In this document: in pieces, positions 7,316 to 10,650 of the stretch
Numbering within the stretch: the first letter of the stretch is position 1
Layout: every line of letters begins with the position of its first letter
Source: Baffinella frigidus
Taxonomy: Eukaryota; Cryptophyceae; Cryptomonadales; Baffinellaceae
Assembly: GCA_026770585.1 (NCBI GenBank)
Contig: MU646760.1
Span: 224,009 to 234,658 of the forward strand
DNA: 10,650 bases
Direction of reading: 5' to 3'
Position numbers and translations under genes: made by a program
The notes under the pieces: generated by a model
The model's input: the letters and a program-made list of their open reading frames with translations, nothing else
The model's database searches: none
Told to the model about the DNA's origin: nothing

Positions 7316-7596
7316 ATGCGTGACTCGCTCGCCACTTGAGGGCTGGTCGCGTGACACGAAACACGATTCATCCACGCCTTTACGCACTCGAGCACTCTCG
7401 ACCCCCTCTCTACTACTACTCTCTCATACACTGTGTGGTATCTCCACGTCCCTATCCCCACCAATCGGGTGAGGATAGCGGCTCACACGGAGCGTGGACT
7501 GCACTAGGTGGTCCACTTAATGACACTAAGTGAACCACTCTCAATAAGTGGACAACTTACACCCCCTTCCCCTCTATCTACTCCCACCACACGGAT
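7316..7596. other. downstream of RPA70N-like gene; no gene seen
   Basis: This stretch should contain the 3' untranslated region and cleavage site of the upstream gene, but I see no clear polyadenylation signal. GTGGTCCACTTA (7508-7519) and TAAGTGAACCAC (7527-7538) form a 12-bp stem with one mismatch. A similar GTGGTCCACTTA also occurs at 6770-6781 beside the family-1 copy. Confidence 0.45.
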
Positions 7597-7714
7597 TACA
7601 GGGGTACCTCGCTCATAAGAAACAGCAACCCCTAGGACCATACAGTAGGCCTACCTAGCGCCCTACGGTGGTCCTATGGGGGAGGGGCACTTTCTTATGA
7701 GCGAGGTACCCCTA
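7597..7714. mobile_element. family-1 inverted-repeat element
   Basis: The left end is TA|CAGGGGTACCTCGCTCAT and the right end TTATGAGCGAGGTACCCC|TA, with the last TG of the terminus missing. The core CCTAGGACCATACAGTAGGC matches the family. TA flanks both sides. Confidence 0.83.
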
Positions 7715-7715
7715 C

Positions 7716-7814
7716 CCCTTAAGTAGCCAGGCGGTCAAATTTGACCGCCAAGAGGTCCTAGGCAGGTCCTAGGGCCATACGGTAGGGCGTATGAGCCTAC
7801 TGGCCACTTAAGGG
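7716..7814. mobile_element. short inverted-repeat element with a 20-bp central palindrome
   Basis: Ends CCCTTAAGTAGCCAG (7716-7730) and CTGGCCACTTAAGGG (7800-7814) are complements with one mismatch. Just inside the left arm is the perfect palindrome GGCGGTCAAATTTGACCGCC at 7730-7749. The remaining interior (CCTAGGCAGGTCCTAGG and CGGTAGGG) resembles 492-532. It abuts the family-1 copy directly. No coding content. Confidence 0.65.
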
Positions 7815-8005
7815 ATAGCGGCTCCGTCCTCAGTTACTTTACACCAGGGCCACGTGTTGCCCCGTTGTAAAGCAACTCCCCCCCCCCCCTCAATCTACCC
7901 CACGCCCCCTCACGTCTATGACCAGGCACGTCTCAACCCCCCCAAGAGACCCTGGGGGACACAGTCCCGTGTAAAGTCACTGCGGCTATTCCTACGGGGG
8001 ACTGT
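7815..8005. other. no gene seen
   Basis: C-rich sequence with no supported exon. GGGGGACACAGTCCC (7953-7967) and GGGGGACTGTGGTC (7997-8010) are short related strings flanking CGTGTAAAGTCACTGC. No element ends were recognised. Confidence 0.4.
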
Positions 8006-8046
8006 GGTCACGAGGCGGTCACGAGGCGGTCACGAGGCGGTCACGC
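8006..8046. repeat. 11-bp tandem repeat, 3.7 units
   Basis: GGTCACGAGGC is repeated three times exactly (8006-8038), followed by a partial unit GGTCACGC. AGTCACGAGGCAGTCACGCGG at 9303-9323 is a diverged related piece. Immediately after it, imperfect 15-bp copies of AAGTCCTTGGTGACG and AAGTCCTTGGTCACG follow at 8057-8086. Confidence 0.85.
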
Positions 8047-8223
8047 GGACGTCCTCAAGTCCTTGGTGACGAAGTCCTTGGTCACGTCCGGCACGGACGC
8101 AGTCACGTCCGGCGTGTCCGAGCGGGCGGTGTGCGGGACCCAATCTCGCTTCCGGAGATCGATCACGAGCACCTGGGGGAGTGTGCCGACAGTCAAGGCG
8201 TTGGAGCCATTCCTGGGCGCAAT
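8041..8223 (-). pseudogene. possible coding remnant, unassigned
   Basis: The minus-strand frame from 8223 to a TGA at 8043-8041 reads 60 residues with a protein-like look (NALTVGTLPQVLVIDLRKRD), then near-repeats of Asp-Val-Thr (DVTASVPDVTKDFVTKDL). It has no ATG, starts where the foldback element 8235-8369 begins and ends inside the tandem repeat, so if it was ever coding it is now a fragment. No family was recognised. It may equally be chance reading of the tandem repeats. Confidence 0.22.
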
Positions 8224-8234
8224 AATGTTTCATC

Positions 8235-8369
8235 TGTACCACGAAACACTTTTAGCACGAAACGTTGCGGTTGAAATTCGAACTTGCGACCTGCCGGAGT
8301 GTGCGCACGGGACGCGTCAGGGACAATTTCAGAACGCGACGTTTCGGTTTAAAAGTGTTTCGTGGTACA
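8235..8369. mobile_element. foldback element with perfect 20-bp ends
   Basis: TGTACCACGAAACACTTTTA (8235-8254) and its exact complement (8350-8369) bound a 135-bp element. The arms continue inward with imperfect pairing (ACGAAACGTTGCG to CGCGACGTTTCGG, GAAATT to AATTTC). Eighteen nt of the right end recur alone at 10208-10225, and GGTACCACGAAATTC near 8664-8678 is a possible third trace. Confidence 0.8.
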
Positions 8370-8405
8370 CACTCTACAAACTCCGACGTCCTCGCCAAGA
8401 TGTTC

Positions 8406-8570
8406 ATAGGGTAACGTCCTGAAAACCGGGTAGTTAAGCCTACGGTATTGCCTACGGTAGGCCGTAGGGGCCTAGGGGGGTCCTACGAAACATTAGGTCC
8501 TAGGAGCCCTACGGCCTACCGTAGGCAATACCGTATGCCCAACTACCCGGTTTTCAGGACGTTACCCTAT
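8406..8570. mobile_element. foldback element with 64-bp arms
   Basis: Arms 8406-8469 and 8507-8570 match at 61 of 64 positions as inverted complements (outer end ATAGGGTAACGTCCTGAAAA, inner part GCCTACGGTAGGCCGTAGGG). The 37-nt spacer contains CCTAGGGGGGTCCTA. The near-identity of the arms suggests a recent insertion, or arm homogenisation. Part of its right arm is found again inside the fragment at 8843-8966. Confidence 0.85.
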
Positions 8571-8724
8571 TAATATTGCCACCACTCAGTAGGATTCGAA
8601 AGAGGTTTCGGTCGAAAATCTGGTCGAAACGTCGGTCAAATAAATGACCGTGTACCCAACAATTGGTACCACGAAATTCAACACACCGATCTGCGGAGCC
8701 CACTGTGTGCAAGGGGCTGGCGTT

Positions 8725-8774
8725 CTCACCGAAACGTTGTCGAGGGATCCACGGCGGTGTGCGGCGATGCTCAT
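8725..8774 (-). pseudogene. PP2C-like exon fragment, copy 1
   Basis: Minus strand from an ATG at 8774: MSIAAHRRGSLDNVSV, ending at a GTGAGA that could be a splice donor. GS-x-DN-[IV]-[ST]-V preceded by an Ala-rich helix is the last conserved block of PP2C (PPM-type) phosphatases, where the Asp helps bind the catalytic metals. Only about 16 residues remain and the upstream half of the exon is missing. Confidence 0.45.
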
Positions 8775-8842
8775 TACGTGTACACGGAATACTCGAAATT
8801 CAGGACACCGCCTGAGGGTCCCGCAGCAGGACTAGTGATAGG

Positions 8843-8966
8843 TTCACACCGAGATGTTGTCGAGGGAACCACAGCGGTGCTGTCCTGAAAACCGGGTAGT
8901 TGGGCATACGGTATTGCCGCGGCGGTGCGTGGCGATGGCCAGGGCCTTGCCCCCACAGTCCGGCGG
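8843..8966 (-). pseudogene. PP2C-like exon fragment, copy 2, interrupted
   Basis: Minus strand reads DCGGKALAIATHRRG (8960-8917), then 36 bp of foreign sequence, then HRCGSLDNISV and an in-frame stop unless spliced. Relative to the copy at 9474-9570 the only large difference is the insert at 8881-8916. The 12-bp CC(A/G)C(A/G)GCGGTGC is present on both sides of it. This copy cannot code for the segment as it stands. Confidence 0.5.
8881..8916. mobile_element. foldback-element fragment inserted in PP2C-like copy
   Basis: TGTCCTGAAAACCGGGTAGT then TGGGCATACGGTATTG is identical, apart from its first base, to the complement of the right arm of 8406-8570. It carries the GGGCAT version specific to that arm rather than the AAGCCT version of the left arm. 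It is flanked by imperfect 12-bp direct repeats (8869-8880 and 8917-8928). Confidence 0.7.
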
Positions 8967-8973
8967 ACTATTT

Positions 8974-9064
8974 GGGCTCACCAATCTGGTGAGCCCGGGC
9001 TCGTTTCCGCTCGAAAGTTGACAGATTTGTACCGCACGCCCAGCACGTCAACTTGAGAATAGTC
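8974..9064. repeat. dispersed repeat, second copy at 10435-10513
   Basis: It starts with the 10-bp hairpin GGGCTCACCA-ATC-TGGTGAGCCC (8974-8996) and continues GGGCTCGTTTCC, then AAGTTGACAGATTTGTACCG and GTCAACTTGAGAA. 10435-10513 carries the same order of words with substitutions. GTTGAC and GTCAAC within it are also inverted. The hairpin here equals just the terminal 10 bp of the long inverted repeat 10261-10444, as if its middle had been deleted. Confidence 0.7.
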
Positions 9065-9358
9065 TGACAGGCAACCCGAGCAGAGCGAGGGTTTTGACGC
9101 TGGAGCCATTACAGCTCTTGTCTCTGAGACGGGCTCGTTTCTTAAGGCTCATAGACTTTTGTATCACTCAACTCAAGGCTCAAGGGCCTGTTTTAGGACC
9201 TGTATCGAGAGTAATAAAGAAGAAGAAGAAGAAGAAGAACGAGGATGGTGTCCTCTTTCCGCCCTCGCGCTCGAGGGATCCAGCGCTCGAGGGATGCAGC
9301 TAGTCACGAGGCAGTCACGCGGTGCTAGTGCCCCCATTAACCGCCGGATACGGCAGAA
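9065..9358. other. no gene seen; (GAA)n tract
   Basis: 9217-9239 is a GAA microsatellite. CTCGAGGGATCCAGCG and CTCGAGGGATGCAG occur in tandem near 9270-9299 and resemble the TCGAGGGATCCACGG of the PP2C-like repeat. No coding exon can be supported. Confidence 0.5.
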
Positions 9359-9384
9359 ACAACATTTCACCACCGAAATGTTGT
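9359..9384. repeat. 10-bp hairpin with PP2C-repeat end
   Basis: ACAACATTTC (9359-9368) and GAAATGTTGT (9375-9384) are exact complements around ACCACC. The right half with its ACC matches the start of the PP2C-like repeat (CACCGAAATGTTGTCGAGG), so this is probably a head-to-head scrap of that repeat. Confidence 0.55.
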
Positions 9385-9410
9385 GAGACGGACAAGATCG
9401 TAAAACCAAC

Positions 9411-9572
9411 TTAAGAAAAGGCCAGGGTCAGCCTCGAGTGGCTAGGGTGTTCCCATGCTACTATCACTACAGGGGTTCGCACCGAAATATTATCGAGGGA
9501 TCCACGGCGGTGCGCGGCGATGGCCAGGGCCTTGGCACCACAGTCCGGGGACAGGTCCAGCATCGCCTGCAT
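9411..9572 (-). pseudogene. PP2C-like C-terminal fragment, best copy
   Basis: A 53-aa frame on the minus strand runs from ATG at 9572 to TAA at 9411. It opens MQAMLDLSPDCGAKALAIAA and continues HRRGSLDNISVRTPVV. Residues 11-31 fit the final PP2C (PPM-type) block: an Ala-rich helix, then RGS-x-DN-[IV]-S-V. Catalytic motifs from earlier in the domain (about 250 residues in a full PP2C) are absent, so it cannot be an active phosphatase alone. The repeated part is 9474-9570; the shared portion of the copies is flanked by AG at one end and GTG at the other, like a single exon. It might be a captured exon carried by a repeat, or the last exon of a gene whose other exons lie outside the window. Confidence 0.5.
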
Positions 9573-9574
9573 TT

Positions 9575-9618
9575 TCGGGTCTCGGGTTTCGGGTTTCGGT
9601 TTCGGGTTTCGGGTTTGG
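9575..9618. repeat. GGGTTTC tandem repeat
   Basis: Six or so units of GGGTTTC and variants (TCGGGTTTCGGGTTTCGG) are followed to about 9680 by looser GGTTTATGG and GGGTTGAGGGTGGAGGG words. The unit resembles a TTTAGGG telomere repeat with one change per unit and parallels the array in intron 5. Confidence 0.75.
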
Positions 9619-9800
9619 AGTTTGTGGGATGGTGTTGAGGGTTTATGGTTTATGGCATGGGGTTGAGGGTGGAGGGTGGTGGTATTGTAGGTTTCGGGTG
9701 AGCGCGGAATTGGGATCGAGGAAATAAAAATAAATCACTTGCATGCTATGTTGTGCATGGGTTTCACGCCAGGGTAGCGACACCCACCCTTATCAATGAG

Positions 9801-9844
9801 GGCCTTGCCCCCACAGTCTGGGGGCAGGTCCAGCATTGCCTGCG
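9801..9844 (-). pseudogene. PP2C-like exon fragment, copy 4, 5' part only
   Basis: Minus strand reads QAMLDLPPDCGGKAL starting just after CCACCGCAG, a plausible 3' splice site. It then diverges before the RGSLDN block. It supplies the half that is missing from the copy at 8725-8774. Too short to function. Confidence 0.45.
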
Positions 9845-9890
9845 GTGGCCACGCCAGGTCACACGTGGGAGTTTCAGAGCGCTGACGATT

Positions 9891-10040
9891 TTATCTCAAA
9901 AAAGGGATTTTTAAATTCGTTTTCTTAAGTCACCCCCCCTTCAAATTTGTCAATTTATGCGCAGAGAAAAGAATAAGTTGACGAATTTGTACAGGAATTG
10001 ACTTAAGAAAACGAATTTCAAAATCCCTTTTCTGAGATAA
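9891..10040. mobile_element. foldback element with 42-bp arms
   Basis: Arms 9891-9932 and 9999-10040 match at 40 of 42 positions (outer TTATCTC and GAGATAA; inner TTCGTTTTCTTAAGTCA). The direct repeat GATT lies immediately outside both ends, a possible 4-bp target duplication. The interior has a second weaker nested inverted repeat (AAATTTGTCAA and GTTGACGAATTT). The ends and the 4-bp flanks suggest the same family type as 1488-1627. Confidence 0.8.
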
Positions 10041-10103
10041 GATTCGGGGTTGGGGGAGGACGGCAACGCGAGGGAGCGTGCGTGAGGGTCGGCTCGAAGC
10101 CCA

Positions 10104-10154
10104 GCTGAGGTTCATAACCAGTGGTCAGCGCGAGCACTGGTTATGAACCTCAGC
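10104..10154. repeat. perfect 20-bp hairpin
   Basis: GCTGAGGTTCATAACCAGTG (10104-10123) and its exact complement (10135-10154) flank an 11-nt loop. CAGCGCGAGCAC occurs twice in direct orientation, once spanning the loop (10126-10137) and once at the right edge (10151-10162). Confidence 0.85.
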
Positions 10155-10260
10155 GCGAGCACCCCTCTCGGCTACGGCACATCCCGCGTCAACGTCGTTT
10201 CGCTTGGAAAGTGTTTCGTGGTACAAGTTCCACGGTGTTGCGGCGGCGGGATGTCTATGT

Positions 10261-10444
10261 GGGCTCACCAACCACACAGCGGGCTACGAAGGGATTTTCG
10301 GTGGATAATCCACCGACTTTCCGTTACCTTATCCGTAGGAATCCCCCTATGTCCCTACGCTATTGCCTACCGACGGGTCGTATGTCTTATCGCTTATGGG
10401 TTATTCGAAACCTCTTCGAAGTCCGCTGTGTGGTTGGTGAGCCC
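10261..10444. mobile_element. inverted-repeat element with perfect 22-bp ends
   Basis: GGGCTCACCAACCACACAGC-GG at 10261-10282 and its exact complement at 10423-10444 bound 184 bp. Open frames of 108 and 127 codons cross it on the plus strand, but they cross the inverted arms, have no recognisable motif and are not supported as genes. 27 nt just inside the left end (10272-10298) are identical to 1266-1292. Confidence 0.7.
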
Positions 10445-10522
10445 GGGCTCTTTCCCGCGCCAAAGTTGACGGATTTGTACCGCGGACCCAGCGTGTCAAC
10501 TTAAGAACAATCCGCTAACGAA

Positions 10523-10618
10523 AGAGCGCGTGGGAAAATAACCTGAAGGATGGCGTCAGCGAAATAGAATCTGCCAGGTGACGCGATGAGAGCGCGCGGG
10601 AAAATAACCTGTAGAAGG
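10523..10618. repeat. direct repeat, 66-bp spacing
   Basis: AGAGCGCGTGGGAAAATAAC, then CTGAAGGA, at 10523-10550 recurs as AGAGCGCGCGGGAAAATAAC, then CTGTAGAAGGA, at 10589 onward. Two copies are 66 bp apart close to the window end; a longer tandem array could continue outside. No gene is seen to 10650. Confidence 0.75.
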
Positions 10619-10650
10619 AAGTCGGCCGCCTCTTGGTTTGTGAAGACGTC

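Noticed and set aside
8006-8046. Possible CRISPR-like array
   Set aside because: The 11-bp units are directly adjacent with no spacers, and the window is eukaryotic.
10121-10504. Overlapping plus-strand frames of 108 and 127 codons
   Set aside because: They cross a perfect hairpin and both arms of an inverted-repeat element, overlap each other in different frames and contain no recognisable domain.

Overview
The window looks like nuclear DNA of a unicellular eukaryote, most likely an alga or related protist; I cannot name the species. The reasons are GT-AG introns with consistent codon phase, GC-rich exons in a more AT-mixed, repeat-filled background, degenerate CCCTAAA-type (plant/algal telomere-like) repeats, and many short terminal-inverted-repeat elements. 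I see no bacterial operon structure, rRNA, tRNA or CRISPR array.

Layout. 1-1105 is almost entirely low-complexity sequence and copies of one miniature inverted-repeat family (here called family 1: ends CAGGGGTACCTCGCTCATAA, about 115-125 bp, flanked by TA), including one copy inserted inside another. 1488-1627 and 1814-1961 are two further foldback elements. 2070-2836 (minus) is a three-exon gene for a small secreted or membrane-associated protein of 181 aa. 2837-3261 is a divergent intergenic region packed with hairpins. 3262-7315 (plus) is a reconstructed ten-exon gene for a 413-aa protein. Its N-terminal third matches the replication protein A large-subunit N-terminal OB domain (RPA70N), followed by a charged helix and an unassigned C-terminal region instead of the usual DNA-binding OB folds. 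Its introns hold telomere-like repeats (intron 5), family-1 elements (introns 8 and 9) and duplicated splice-junction segments (intron 9).

7316-10650 has no intact gene that I can support. It is a mosaic of foldback elements (7716-7814, 8235-8369, 8406-8570, 9891-10040, 10104-10154, 10261-10444), tandem repeats and, on the minus strand, four copies or part-copies of an exon-sized segment. That segment encodes what looks like the end of a PP2C-type protein phosphatase (RRGSLDNISV). One copy is interrupted by a 36-bp fragment of a neighbouring foldback element.

The two genes are divergent, with start codons 425 bp apart, and may share a promoter region. Nothing in the sequence ties their functions together. 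The strongest observations are the nested element with an identifiable empty site and TA duplication, the unusual RPA70N-containing gene, and the repeated PP2C exon fragments. All gene models were built by eye from splice phase and need transcript support.
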